Shown in pieces: positions 21,096-32,731 of a stretch of 64,000 bases of DNA. The first letter of the stretch is position 1. Every line of letters starts with the position of its first letter. The position numbers were made by a program, and so were the translations under genes. This stretch comes from Bemisia tabaci (lineage: Eukaryota; Arthropoda; Insecta; Hemiptera; Aleyrodidae): NCBI RefSeq assembly GCF_918797505.1, contig NC_092793.1:78613912-78677911 (forward strand). The letters are read 5' to 3'. Under the pieces are notes generated by a model. That model ran no database searches, was not told where the DNA came from, and worked only from the letters and a program-made list of their open reading frames with translations.

Positions 21096-21238
21096 AGATT
21101 TCATTGTACAATTAGGAACTATAATATCTGGCTCAGTCTATAAACAACGTATATACATACTATTAGTTTCCCTATGAACTTAAGTGTTCTTGCAGATAAG
21201 CGAAAACTTGTAATTCTTAATTACAAAATGTAGTCCAT
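21096..21238. repeat. Hairpin repeat L2, copy 2
   Basis: Diverged copy of 12137..12275: ACAATTAGGAACTATAATAT, CTGGCTC, TTAGTTTCCCTATG, ending TTACAAAATGTAGTCCA. The left arm is degraded. Confidence 0.6.
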
Positions 21239-23929
21239 TTAGTCCTTAAAAATTGAACATTCAGGGACACAGAACTTTGACTTAAAGTGCCGAACGTTAT
21301 ATGCACGTGTCGCAAAGAATTAGTAAGAGACAATCAGGTAACCTGCGAATACATCGAACAAGAATTCTAAACATCAAGAAAATGTCAATATTTAAGTTAA
21401 AGGACATGTAAATTTCCAGCACTTTGCGAGGACGGAATTGTCAAATTACCGATCATATTTAGAGAAGTTGAGGGAAAATCTGCCTTGTTTCACCCCGAAA
21501 TTTTCAATTTTTTAATCATTTCTAGAATGCACTACGTTTTTACATGCACTAAATACCCGCACTCGGAAATCTTTTTTGTGTGAGAAAGACAATACAGCAA
21601 CGATGGACTAATCAAGCCGCATTTCATAGGTACGAGAAAAAACTGGTCTCTCGCCTTCTTGTGACATTCAATCGACACTTTCGGCCTGGCGCGATGAAAA
21701 TCGACAACGACTGTCGAGATGAAAGCTTGTAATACAGTGCTCATCGACCAATTCAAAAGTGAGAGCTACACGAATATTTTTCTCGGGTAACATTTTAATC
21801 TATACAACTCTGCTCAAAACTGTATTTTGTCGAACTTCGTTCAATAAGAACCTTAATTCTCACTAATTTAGCCTTGAAATGAATAATCACAATGTGATAT
21901 CAGTACTTATTTCCGAACCGTGTTTTGGATCTACGTGCCGTGAGAAGGTAGCGGGATTTCTAACAGAAGGACGTGATGCTAGATAACTGAAATTTATTGG
22001 TTTTAGATTCTTTTTAATAACTTTAAATCAAACTTCGTAACGCGAGTTTTCACTTTTTCGCTGTAGTTGCCAAGATAATAAACAGAAGTATGAAGCGGAA
22101 GTTTCAGATGGCAATAAAATTTTGATCGAACTTATTTGTGACTCCGCATACTTCATTGATTCCTTCCCTATCGAGTAATATTTTTCTCTCTTAACTGAAC
22201 ATTAAATACGACTTAGGTCAATTCTCCGTTTTGATTGGTCAATGTAGACGTGCTCACATGTTTACACTATGAGAGTTGACCGATTTTCATGAATTTTAGA
22301 CTATAAATGTCGCCAAAATTCAGAGCAAACAATGATAACTAAAAATTAGGGGAAAGAGAGCCGTAGCTCCGGCTGAGGGGTGGGAAAGCTTTCTGAAAAA
22401 GACTTTATGGAAGAATAAAAAACTTATTCCGACTCATAAAAAACGCTCCTACGGTCTGGCTGTTTAACTTTGGGACACTGTATGAGTTTACTAGGGTAAA
22501 ATATGAACTAGTGAAACGAGGATTCTAGTTCAATTTTGCACTCAACTTTAAGGGGATGTTCCAAGCGCCGCGTCACGCTACACCCTGCTGTGACGCTGCG
22601 TTGAATGCGGGGCATCGTTCTCAAAATTCGCCGGCACGTAAGGTGATATTAATTAACGCGGGTTTTAATGAAATTACGATAATTTCGCCAGTCGGCGGGA
22701 TCAAATGGGGGAACGAGGGTTGTTTAAACACCACTATCTCCGTTCAGTCATCCCGTGGCGCGCCACGCCTCCTTAATCGAAAGCTCGCTCGCTCAAACGA
22801 GATGAGTAGGCGAAGTGCGTCCCTCATAGCTCTCCTTCGAACTAAAGAATTTCGGGATTATTATAAAAAAGAAAGAAAGTGAGAAAATATCCAGGGTGCT
22901 TAAACCCTACAGAGCTTTGATATTCCCCTTTTTTCTGTAGCATCTCTGAAATGGGGTTTGGTTGAGAGTCACACATGTTTTTTGATGGGTAGGCTCTGGA
23001 GAGTAAGGTGGAATTTCAAATTTTGCGCAATGCATGCTGGGTAGGATCGATATATTTCAAATTTTAACATTAATACGAGAGTGGATTATTTCGGGAAAAT
23101 CTAAATTTCAGTCTCTACATCAATTTTTAAGGAATATACCTGCTGAAAATCATCTTCCCAAGTTTGAAAACAAAATAGAAAGCACTGTTTCCAAGGAACC
23201 ATCAATATCGATACTCTGAAATAGGTTGCAAAATGGAAATTACTTTTTTGTAGTACAGTAGTAGTATAGTAATGTATTTTATTTTAATACTTTGGAAGAT
23301 AACTTTCGAGACGAACATTCCTTGATTTGAACCTTTGATTGACCAACATTGATTGATCTACAGTCTGAGGTATCGATTTTTTCAAAAGAAGCCACCTAAT
23401 GGTTAGAATTTTGAAAAATGTCAATCAAATCCAGAATGCAATAGGCTATAGCCTGGCCTCCCCCAAAGCTCAGTCTTTTTTGTAATTTTTGGAATGATAG
23501 AGCAAACCAATGTTGAAAATATTAGAGAGTAAAGAGCAGTTTTCCGTTTGTTGAAAAGGTCGTGAGTCTGGAATTAATGTTGGTATTTTCGCTACTTACA
23601 ATAAAATTTCTTTAGTTCTGATTTTGACTAAGTTAATCAAACGTACCTAAAACAGAAAATAAAACAAATCCGTTAAACAGGAATTCTAAAAATGCTGCGT
23701 TGAAAGAGTAATTAGAGAAAACTCTCGAAGAATTGAAATATTCCGTGCGTCACAGAAAATTGCATAACTGATGAAAGATCCATCCGATTTCAAAGCTCTT
23801 GGAGCACGGATGAGAATGCGCAGCTTTCGATTGGACACAAAATGACTCATGACTCTTCTTAAATCACGAATCATCATTGTGTGCACAATTTCATTGTGAT
23901 TAAAGGCTTCACATGGTTGCGTATAATTT
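21239..23929. other. No gene recognised
   Basis: A 74-codon minus-strand frame (21532..21756) and a 108-codon plus-strand frame (22556..22882) are protein-like in composition but have no splice support or known motif. Not called as genes. Confidence 0.35.
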
Positions 23930-24179
23930 GAACCGCGTTAAGCAGAAAGGAACCAAGCCACATCTTTGCCAAATTCAATCGGGGAAAACAATTTCTTTAC
24001 ACGAGAACAGATGAGTAAATTATTCTGCAAAATGCAGTAAATTTTCTGCATAGTGCGAAGCGGATTCCTTGATATTTTCAAAAGTTCCGCATTAACATTC
24101 TCTAGTAAAAAAATTGAGTTGCTTGGTTAAACTTGGCATTAGCTAGTGTGACTTGGTTCCTTTCTGCCAAACGCGGTCC
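23930..24179. mobile_element. Foldback MITE I, copy 3
   Basis: Arms AACCGCGTTAAGCAGAAAGG and CCTTTCTGCCAAACGCGGTC. It has a few bases missing after CAAGCCACATC compared with copy 1. Confidence 0.75.
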
Positions 24180-24249
24180 TTATATACTCGTAAACTCGGC
24201 AACTATGACAAAGAGCAAAAAGCCGATAAAAATAAGCGATAGCATCTGA

Positions 24250-24600
24250 CGATGAGCGCCGGCACAGTCCACATTCCGCAGTCGAGGTGTCAATTACGGA
24301 CGTATCCATGACGAACGTGCGGTCCGTGCCGAGTCACGAATTTGGGGGGGCATCCGCGCGAAATAAAACGCAAATTCGATCAAATAAAACCGCCCGCGGC
24401 GATACCTATCTGTATGAGAGTGAGCGTGGCGGTAGTGGTGACGGGGAGTGGGGGGAGTGGGGGGAGTGGGGGGAGGGTCGTAATGGAGGTGGGTTTGGAT
24501 TCGCAGATTATCGCACGGCTGCATTTGCGTCAACCCCTGTTGCTACATCATACCATCAACCGCCATCCGGGGCCTTAACCTACGAATGGACAAAACGTGG
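24250..24600 (+). promoter_or_regulatory. GC-rich island with a 9-bp tandem repeat
   Basis: This patch is much richer in GC and CpG than its surroundings. It contains GGGGGAGTG units in tandem (24443..24477). On the plus strand a 106-codon frame crosses it and reads the repeat as Gly-Glu-Trp; antisense it reads as Pro-Pro-Thr. Such islands in AT-rich insect DNA often mark promoters or first exons. No start codon in good context with a donor was found, so coding is not claimed. Confidence 0.3.
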
Positions 24601-25280
24601 ACGCTAACGCCTGGATGCAACTGTTCGTGTTTGGTGGTTGTCTTTGTTGCATATGCCAACATATGAAGGCGTTATGACTTCCCTTACGCCCAAAGAAATG
24701 CTTGAAGTTGTTTTTCGCACTAGTTAGAGCGGCTTGTGTGCTTGTGGTGGGAACGCCACTCTAACAACGGGTTCGTATTTTATAGTCGTTCTATAAGAAG
24801 CTCCTTTCCTTTCGTTTACACTATGATTGAATGAGATTTGAACCTCTTTTTAAAAAGGTAAATATTTAAGAGTCTTATGAGAAATTCAGCAGCTGTATCT
24901 TGGAAATAGATTCTTGCTAGGAGCTACACCGATTTGCCGCTACAGGTAATACATACTACAGAAAATTCATTGCGGGTTTTACAAATTTTAAGGTAGGAGG
25001 TTTCCTCAAAGTACGTCGATGTCAAAAAATGTGTCCTTTTGTTCTTTGTACTTTTTGCAGTCACTAATCATTGTAACCCCTTAAGATAAATCCTTTTTAA
25101 AGTCACACTGCTGAATTTCACTTAAGGGTCGAAAAACTTGTCCTTTGTTATACTACGTTAAGGCTTCCTCCAGCCTTTCTCAATCACGTTGTAAACCGTA
25201 AGGGGCCTTATCCAGGAAAGGCGCTATTTCAGGAAATATTTTGAATACGGCCCCAAGCTTCGTTTGATTGCTCTCTACAG

Positions 25281-25467
25281 CTCATTATTACCAATGAACG
25301 AGGAGAGAAAAGTGCAAAAGAACTTAGTTTCCGATACTGTGATACACCATATTCTTCAAAAATCATTAATGCGCAACCAGAAAGGTGCAGCGATGATATG
25401 CGCCAATTCGGTGAATAACGTTAGCAACTCCATGCTTGTTAGAAAAGTTCAGCGGGAAATTCGACAA
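25281..25467 (+). CDS. Candidate internal coding exon, unknown product
   Basis: A strong acceptor (CGTTTGATTGCTCTCTACAG, AG at 25279..25280) and donor GTGAGC at 25468 bound 187 nt open in one frame. The peptide starts SLLPMNEERKVQKNLVSD and continues TVIHHILQKSLMRNQKG, then a Asn/Ser-rich part and VRKVQREIRQ. It is polar and helix-rich. The frame has a stop soon after the donor. No family is recognised and neighbouring exons were not identified. Confidence 0.33.
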
Positions 25468-25859
25468 GTGAGCTCTTAAAAGAGGGGATAACCTAAAGGG
25501 GGGAGGGGAGTAGGCCTAATCGATCGAAATAGGAGTTTCCGGCTAATTGCTACTTTCGAAATTTCATATTTGAGCGCTTCGCTCCCCTTACAGTTGGCCA
25601 TAGCAGACACCGATACTCGCTAATTGAAAAGTCGTGATGGGGAGAAGGGGAGGGAGGGGGCTATCTATTCTCATGCCTGCATCCCTCTGAGCGATTCACA
25701 CTGCGGCAGCATCGAGATCTTGTTTCATCATATTTTCATCCTCAAAAAACTACAGACTGACAAAAACTGTGGTGTCCGTTGTGAACCGAAGGTCAGTCCG
25801 TGCAACAGAAGTTTCTTCCTCTGTGTGGATTTACACCATAATACGAACCCACCATTCTA

Positions 25860-26104
25860 CCGTGTGTTAAGGGAAAACGCCGTATGAACCTTCAGGCGTT
25901 GCCAAATTTTAATTCGTAAAACACGAATTTCCTGGTAAACTTATGAATATTTTTCTTCCAATTTTTCAGATAATATTTGCAATTTCACCTAGAGCTCCTG
26001 AAAATTTCAAAGAAAAATGTTCTTAACTTTCCTCAAAAATAAACATTTTTTGGAGGAAATTTGGCAACACTCGAATTTTCATGCGGTGTTCTTCCTTAGC
26101 ACGA
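25860..26104. mobile_element. Foldback MITE B, copy 1
   Basis: Left arm CGTGTGTTAAGGGAAAACGC then CGTATGAACCTTCAGGCGTT and GCCAAATTT; right arm AAATTTGGCAACACTCG and GGTGTTCTTCCTTAGCACG. About 245 bp, non-coding. Other copies are at 28245, 45009, 49499 and 52260, with a half copy near 48921. Confidence 0.75.
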
Positions 26105-26501
26105 TAGCATTGCACATGCACTTATAACCAACGCTCTAATCGAAAGCCTCCAGTAAAGGGCGAGGAAGAGGCTAAGTTGCGACGGGTACGTGGAATTGAA
26201 CTTAGGAGGAATTGAAGCAATGAGATGACGTAAGATTGCCTGACTTTGCGGAGATACACCTTGTTCAATAGGGAGGATAGAATACTTTCCTTTTACATCT
26301 GACAACGCTGGAATAGAGGGGGTGACGATAGAACAGTAATAAGCCGTCGGAGTGATCGGAACCGTTTCGCTCGATTGTGCTGCGTAATTATCGCGATAAA
26401 TTCTCGAAGAGCAAGTTGCCATTCTGACCGAAACTCGACAAAACTGGAAAAGTCACGAGTATAGGTCCGTTGCAAACTTAAGCTGGAGCAAAAAGAACGT
26501 T

Positions 26502-26987
26502 TCGACGGCGTAAGTTCGCAACCACGTATCTCGTCTGCGGTGTTTGAAAATCTCCGCCTCTAAATAATTATCCAAACGCAAATGAGCGCCTACAAGACTG
26601 CAGAAATACTTCACGCATTGCGCCTAATGTACAGCGCGATCGCCGGTTCGCGCAGCGCCTACAAGAGTGCACGAATACTTCACGCATTGCGCCTAACACA
26701 GAGCGGTTGCTGCTCGGCGTGAAACGCATATTGACGGCGTAAGTCCGCAATCACATATCTCGTTTGCGGTGTCTGAAAATCTCCGCCTCTATGGTATTTT
26801 TTTAAAGGAGAACATATTGACATCATCTTTTGAAGTTGTTGCAGAATATTCTTCGCACAAAGAAGAGAAATCACAGAAATTTTAAAGAATTGCCCTTTAG
26901 TAGTTTTCCGTTTAAATAACAAGGTATGACAGGAAGTCTGCGACGTTGCAAACCGAGATACGTGCTTGCGGACTTTTACGCCGTCGA
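26502..26987. mobile_element. Foldback element T, copy with nested D units
   Basis: Tips TCGACGGCGTAAG and CTTTTACGCCGTCGA. The left arm is present twice (26502..26566 and 26732..26800), separated by a GC-rich stretch with two D-type units. The simple form of T is at 40147..40403. Confidence 0.7.
26584..26731. repeat. Diverged D units, direct tandem pair
   Basis: Two units about 70 bp apart read GCGCCTACAAGACTGCAG or GCGCCTACAAGAGTGCAC, then AATACTTCACGCATTGCGCC. They match one arm of the D palindrome found in Y and E, but are arranged head to tail. Confidence 0.6.
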
Positions 26988-28244
26988 TTTGTATCTTGAA
27001 GAAAATAGTCGATTTGTATCTTGAAGAAAATGGCTTAAAAATCACGATGAGCGTTTCGGGAAAGTCTAAAATACACTCCTAACTTTACAATCTGCGTAAG
27101 AATTATGCGTTTTTCTAAGCTTCCCGCTTTGATAACGATCCTACTGCACAGCTAAACATTTCGTAAGAACACGGCTGAAGCTTCCGCGCGAAAATCGTGA
27201 GGAAGCAACATCGTCTTCATCAACGCAAGGAAACGGGATATGAACCGAAAAATCTAGCTAAAATCCCGTTTCGTCACGTGGTGCTTTGATGAGTTGACGT
27301 CGGCCATGTTGAATATTGCGAAGCATCCTGGTGCGCAAGGGTTGGACGGAGTGACTTTCCTTACGAAATGTTCACGTGTGCCGTAGTATCGTCTTAGAAG
27401 CGGGAAGTTTAAAAAAAAGAAACGCATACATCTTGCGCACATTGTGAAATTAGGAATGTATTTCAGACTTTCCCAATGTACTCATCGCGATTTACGGGCC
27501 ATTTTCTGTAAGAAGCAACTTTCCATTTGCCCTAGCTGAAGTTTCCTTTGAAATTTTCAGATGACTAGACCAGACGTATCAGTTGCGAAAGACCGGGATC
27601 GCTCTGGACTTTGATCAACTCAAAATACAGTATCAGAAATTTTACGGGATTACGGCTTAGGAGAAAAATCAGTTCATTCCTTAGGCACTGCTCGGTGGGG
27701 TCTGAATCTAATTTCTTAATTAAGTCGAGTTGAGACGATTGAGAGGGGGAATTTACAGCAAAGGAAAAAAGGTAAAGGCAAGAGGGGAATAAAATTAGGG
27801 AGCATCCTGAGAAAGGTCAGAAGCACACTTAAAATGAGAGAAAAATGCCCTACGTTCGTCGCAGCGAGACGTCCAGATTAAAGTGCATTATTCTGTTAGG
27901 AACTTAGAATCCTCTTTCATCACTTGCTGTTATCGAGGAGGATCTGGCGATGAGGAACCGACTGGACTGGAATAAAGATACAGCGAGAACTTCTCCCAAA
28001 AAAATGGGAAACCGCGGTTCAGGACCACGGATTCAACATTTTGACTATTTTATAATCTCCTGTTCCGAAGATTTCAAACATTATAACATTATATCCATTC
28101 TAACAAAAGGTATGAACTAGGCTATGAATTTCACGCTCATGAGCTGTTATTGAGAACAGTTTTTCCGAAATTTTGTGAGGGGCCTCGAAATTTTTTTGCG
28201 GGGAGCCAGGGGCCGAGCGAAACTTTGTTACGCCACTGGTATTG

Positions 28245-28476
28245 TGCCGTGCTAAGGAAAAACGCCGTACGAACATTCAACAGTTGCCAAAATTCCTTCG
28301 AAAAAATACTAACTTTTGAAGAGAATTATGAGTATTTTCTCTGGAAAGTTTCAGATAATAAAATTCTCTGAAAGAATGCTAGAAAAAATATTCAAAGATT
28401 TCCCTGAAAATGCAAATATAGGTGCAAGGAATCTGGCAGCGTCTGAGGGCTCGTGCAACGTTCTCTCTCAGCACGG
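28245..28476. mobile_element. Foldback MITE B, copy 2
   Basis: GCCGTGCTAAGGAAAAACGC at the left and TCTGAGGGCTCGTGCAACG, then CAGCACGG, at the right. It abuts the BB element that follows. Confidence 0.75.
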
Positions 28477-28701
28477 TGCCCAGTGGATCTAGTCAATCGG
28501 AGAGGTCGGACATTGAAATTTTTTACCGAAACTTCAAATTTTTAATTTCTTTCTAAATTTTAATGGGTGCCTCTATGGATATCTTGAGGCAACCAATGGA
28601 ACCACTTTTAGAATCTCAAAATTCTGTAGAAACGGAGTTATGAGCTTTTAAAGTTTCCGAATTTTGTCCGACCTCCCCCACTGACTCGATCCAATGTGCG
28701 G
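28477..28701. mobile_element. Foldback MITE BB, copy 1
   Basis: Left arm CAGTGGATCTAGTCAATCGG, AGAGGTCGGACA; right arm TGTCCGACCTCC, CACTGACTCGATCCAATGTG. Same family as 28802..29042. Confidence 0.65.
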
Positions 28702-28801
28702 CAGTATCCTGAAAGGGAAATAGGAAGGAACAAGCCAAGACAGATTAAACGTCGCGGCGGCGAGAGGAACGCGACGCTTTGGGGGGACATCAAAGCACCC
28801 C

Positions 28802-29042
28802 GGCGCACAACGGATCGAGTCAATGGTGGAGATCGGACAAAATGTGGAAACTTTAAAAGCTTATAACTCCGTTCATACGAAAATTTGAGGTTTTGAAAGT
28901 TGCTCCAATGGTTTTCTCGCAAAAATTTCATTTTAAAGCACCCTTTGAACTTTAAAATGTGACGAATTAAACATCAAAATTTGCAGTTTTAGTTACACAT
29001 TTCGTGTCCGACTTCTCTGATTGACTCGACCCACTGTGCGGC
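28802..29042. mobile_element. Foldback MITE BB, copy 2
   Basis: Left arm GCGCACAACGGATCGAGTCA, ATGGTGGAGATCGGACA; right arm TGTCCGACTTCTCTGATTGA, CTCGACCCACTGTGCGG. The inner parts (GTGGAAACTTTAAAAGCTTA) match copy 1 in inverted order, so the two copies form a larger alternating array. Confidence 0.65.
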
Positions 29043-29420
29043 GGCGGCGGCCGAGAAACAGAGCGGTAAATGAAAAGCGTTTTACGATAATCGAGGTCGT
29101 CAACACGACATCGTTCAGGGATTAGCCGCCAGCGGGGAAGTGTGATATCGCAGGGGCGGGGGCGGGGGCGGGGGCAGAAGGCGGGTTGGACGGGGGCGGG
29201 GGGAGGAGAAATATCAACGAGACTCGGAATCGTGATCGGGATCAGGAGAATATATTGTAGATTGATTTTTCTGAGTGCCACTCCTGGTAAGAGGTCCCCG
29301 GAATTCTCCCCCTCGCGTTTTCCGACCCCTCTCCCCCGCGTCGCGACGACAATGCCGGCGAAGACGTGGCAATTGAATCCGCTCTGTGCGACCGGACTCG
29401 CGGTCCTAACCTCACTGCGA
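29030..29420 (+). promoter_or_regulatory. GC-rich island with possible first-exon donor
   Basis: CpG- and G-rich island. A donor, CTCCTG|GTAAGAG, lies at 29286/29287. Farther on, ATGCCGGCGAAGACG at 29351 has A at position -3 but no clear donor. Together this suggests a promoter with an untranslated or short first exon. No product can be named. Confidence 0.28.
29153..29176 (+). other. Potential G-quadruplex
   Basis: Four consecutive runs of 4-5 G separated by single C, which fits the standard G-quadruplex rule. It lies in the GC-rich island. Confidence 0.6.
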
Positions 29421-29547
29421 CTTTTAACTCTGTCAAGTACAGAGACAATATATTTTCGAGACCCCGCACTAGCGATCCGAGAGATGTAATTGGGCGAGGC
29501 GAAAGTTCAGCTCAGAGGTTAACGGACGATTTTCGGCTGAGGTACCG

Positions 29548-29824
29548 GAACAGGGCCAAAGTACAGGTACTAAAACAAACTGGCCAAAAATCTGTACTTT
29601 TAAATTACTTTTTCAGTGCATCCCCAAGAAATTCAGTGCCTCCTCAACAGAAAAATTCAGCACTTTTTCAGTGCCTCCAATCGACGAAATTTGAAAATTT
29701 TCAAAAATTTGAATTTCTTGCTCAAATTAATTCCGGACCTTCTTGCGGAATTTCAGCACTTTTTCAGTACTTCCGGACCGCCCTTGAAAAATCAGTACTA
29801 TTTCCGGACTTAAGGACACCCTGC
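29548..29824 (+). mobile_element. Element DD with iterated CAGTGCCTCC words
   Basis: Runs from CAGGGCCAAAGTAC to GGACACCCTGCGG, so it shares the CAGGG / ACACCCTG type of ends with K. The interior repeats ACTTTTTCAGTGC or TCAGTACTT with CCGGAC at intervals. The 156-codon plus-strand frame over it is repeat-derived. Confidence 0.5.
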
Positions 29825-31207
29825 GGAGCTTTTTGATTATACATTTGCCGGAAAGCAGAAAAAAATGTTTAATCGAATTTTATACCTATTTTATTTTGTC
29901 AAAATGAGGAGCTTACGTAAAACAGTGTTTTAAAGACCTTGTAAGGCATGTTCACACCCCCTTCCCCTTTTAAGTAACTTACGAAATATGTGAACAGTTC
30001 CGGTCTTGCAATTTAGTATGATGCGGTTGTTTGAAATAGGTGCGGTGCACTGCCGTCATTTTCATTTTATTTTATTCGTTTTTCAATATTATTTTTTCTC
30101 TCCTAAAACCGATTAAATTTTTGACGAGTTTAAAAAGGGTTGCGTTTGGACCCCATTAAATACGATCGCTGTAGTAGGCTCCGATTGGAACGGGTGTCAG
30201 GCGCATCAACGTAACTATTTTAACATCACGGTCATGCGGTGTTGTATCACGGCACATTGAAGGCGATTTGAAAATTTCTTGCCTGAAGAGCATGCCGCGG
30301 CCGCAACGCGACGTGTGCTGTGCATTGCATCAGTGGAATGCACACATTTTTGTAATATTATTTTACAATGAAAGCCTACGTGCACGTTTCAGTTTGAACC
30401 TGCCACCTAATAATCATAGTATGCATAATTATTCATCGTCTTCTCTTACAAATATAAAAACCTTCTGAATGTAAAAATAACATTACTCTTCAAATTAGAC
30501 GATGTTTCATTTTCCATGGAGAAAAGAGACTGCTCAAATGAGACGTGCAACACAAAACGCCGTTACTTTTTAAAATTATGCGTTTAGGGTGCGGTAAGTT
30601 CTCACTTTCGGGGGAAAGACTATATGCAAGTAATGCTCTATGAGCGCGATTTCTAGGAAGCTTACCGCTTTGCAATATGATACTCCACAGGCTATCCGAC
30701 TAACCATCTGAACTTCTTGATTTACCTCAAAAAGCGACGAGCAGAATTTCCACGCGATGCTTTTTTCTTTGTTTTATCGTTACAGTCAAGCTTCTGCGAG
30801 ATTTTCTGCAGAAGACGTAACAAGATGAGGCGACGGTTTTAAACCTAGAGATGACGTATGATGTGACGTTGTGTAATGACATGAAATAAGCAGAGGGTTT
30901 ACACCATACCTAGACGCCATGTGAACCGCATTGCGCAAAAAAAGTGAATATTTATCTATTCTATTGAGAATACGGTAGACAGCCGTCTCGCGTTACAATC
31001 TTAAAAATGGGTTTGTAAAAAGTTTATTCCCACTTTTTTATTCTTGATTACTGATTAAGCTGCAAAAATGAACCGCGTTTAACAGAAACTCACTGAGTCG
31101 CATCAAAATTATTCAAGTACTCAAGTATTCTCACCTTTTAATACAAGTTTTAGTTTCCAACTTAGCATGTCTAGACGTACCAATTTGTCGATTGCCTGTT
31201 TTTACTA
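29825..31207. other. No gene recognised
   Basis: Includes a lone MITE I end (ACCGCGTTTAACAGAAACTC, about 31070..31105) and a weak inverted pair, GCGGTAAG/CTTACCGC (30592..30668). No exon is supported. Confidence 0.4.
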
Positions 31208-31253
31208 CTAATGATGGCTCCTAGGGCCGAAATGCATCGAGAAATGCAATAAA
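31208..31253 (+). ncRNA. Decayed hammerhead-like motif
   Basis: CTAATGA (consensus CTGATGA with one change), then stem II GGCTC/GGGCC with loop CTA, then GAAA, then stem III TGCAT/ATGCA, and a cleavage-site-like ATA overlapping AATAAA. Hammerheads of this layout are known in Penelope-like elements and retrozymes. The changed core G and an extra base in stem III suggest it is no longer active, and stem I was not found. Confidence 0.22.
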
Positions 31254-31377
31254 CCACTTTGATACCTACATCTACTTGGTATAATCACTAATCAAAATTA
31301 CAAAAGTTGAAGACACCACTTTTATACCTACATCTGCTTGGTATAATCACTAATCCAAATTACAAGAGTTGAAGACA
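31254..31377 (+). repeat. Tandem duplication, 62-bp unit
   Basis: Two copies of a unit containing ATACCTACATCTACTTGG, TATAATCACTAATC and AGTTGAAGACA, with about 6 differences. It starts directly after the hammerhead-like motif, so it may be the remnant tail of the same element. Confidence 0.8.
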
Positions 31378-32566
31378 ATTTCGATGTTCCAAATATTTTT
31401 TCGACTTTGAAATTTTGACGGGTAAAATTTACGACGAAACCTTTAATTCAAAGCTACTCACAAATCATTTTCTTCCTAATGCAACTCAGGGAGTTCCTGT
31501 TGAATTTAAACCATTAAAATTTTGGGGTACTGACATTTTTACTTTTTAATACAACTTTTACTTTTTTTAGTGTTTCTTCTCTTTTAGAATAAGGTAATAG
31601 ACTTTGAGTGGACAACGGCTGAAATTCACTCAGCCCACATTCAAACTGAGAGGCTAGGGACAGAACCGGGACCCCCACTTTATGACTACCCTGTGCCTGT
31701 AAGGCTCATGGAAATATAATTCTTAAAAGCGCCTGACTGATCCGTTCAAATTGACGCCGCGCCTGCCAAACTTCCTATTCGCCCGCATCCAAAACATGCG
31801 CGGCATCTATCTGAACAGAAACATGATTTAGCCATTGTGCCGCGACAATGGAAAAGCATGCTACGCCATACCATGATTTATATTTTGTGCAGGTAGATTT
31901 TTAGGCGGGCTAAGTTGAGGATAAAGTTCAGCAGGTTTGACTGACACTCTCTCCAGTATGTGATGAGGCAATAAATTAAACGGAGATAGTTATCCGTGCT
32001 GCAGAAAGTTGCAATTATAGGGGGAGAGCGCGCTACGCTCCTGCACAGCGGTCAGCACAGTTGCCTGATTGTATTGAAAAATCAGCACTTTACCTATTTA
32101 ATCCATGAAGGGTATCCGTATTTTATCGGAAAATCTGACAATCATGGGTCTAATGAATGGTGCGAAAAGGCTGTCATCGAACCCTGGACCCTGGTTTATA
32201 CCCACTACTGACTCTTAGCAACTCGCTGGGCGGCAGCCAAATTTATACAACATTGATAATCTATTCCGAGTTGCAACCCATGAACTGAGAGGGACTATTT
32301 CTACTCGTTCAGGAACATCTCGAGTTTCCAAAAACATCCACTTGCATATGCGGATTCAGTCACTTTGGAATTGGGCGGCAGAGGAATCCAGGGGGCTTCC
32401 CCTAGAAAATTTTCAAAATTTCGAAGCACCGAACATGGAGTTTGAGTCAATTTCGTCATGAATAATTACCAACTATAGGCGTCCTTCCTTCGTTCTTTCT
32501 TCTCTTGGGGTCTCTACACTCCTACTTGGATAGTGAATTGGTAAGACTGTGCTGCAGATCCTCCGT

Positions 32567-32731
32567 CAGTGGCGAAGCGTGAAAGATCGATTATCGATAC
32601 TTTCCCATTTGAAACTATGGTAAATAATCGATTATTATCATGTTTGTTGCGAACACCCTTTCTATCGATTTTTTTTTCACAGGTTTCAATGGCAAATCAA
32701 TCGATACATCGCAAAGCACGCCACGCCGCTG
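32567..32731. mobile_element. hAT-like MITE E, short copy
   Basis: Starts CAGTGGCGAAGCGTG and ends CACGCCACGCCGCTG, inverted tips of the CAGNGGCG type. The interior has mirrored ATCGATT boxes and GTTGCGAACACCC. 165 bp. An 8-bp duplication is not clear. Confidence 0.65.

Larger units (their letters stand above)
26464..27555. mobile_element. Foldback element F, copy with nested T
   Basis: The left tip GGTCCGTTGCAAACTTAAGC is followed at once by element T (26502..26987), after which F resumes with ATCTTGAAGAAAATGGCTT and runs through the CTTCCCGC arms to a right arm ending in TAGCTGAAGTTT. A 25-bp word is tandemly duplicated at the T/F junction (26983..27031). Both arms have the TTTCGTAAG and CGGGAAG blocks typical of F. 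Confidence 0.7.

Noticed and set aside
29366..29836. 156-codon plus-strand ORF
   Set aside because: The second half is element DD with its iterated words; the first half is GC-rich island with no donor in frame.
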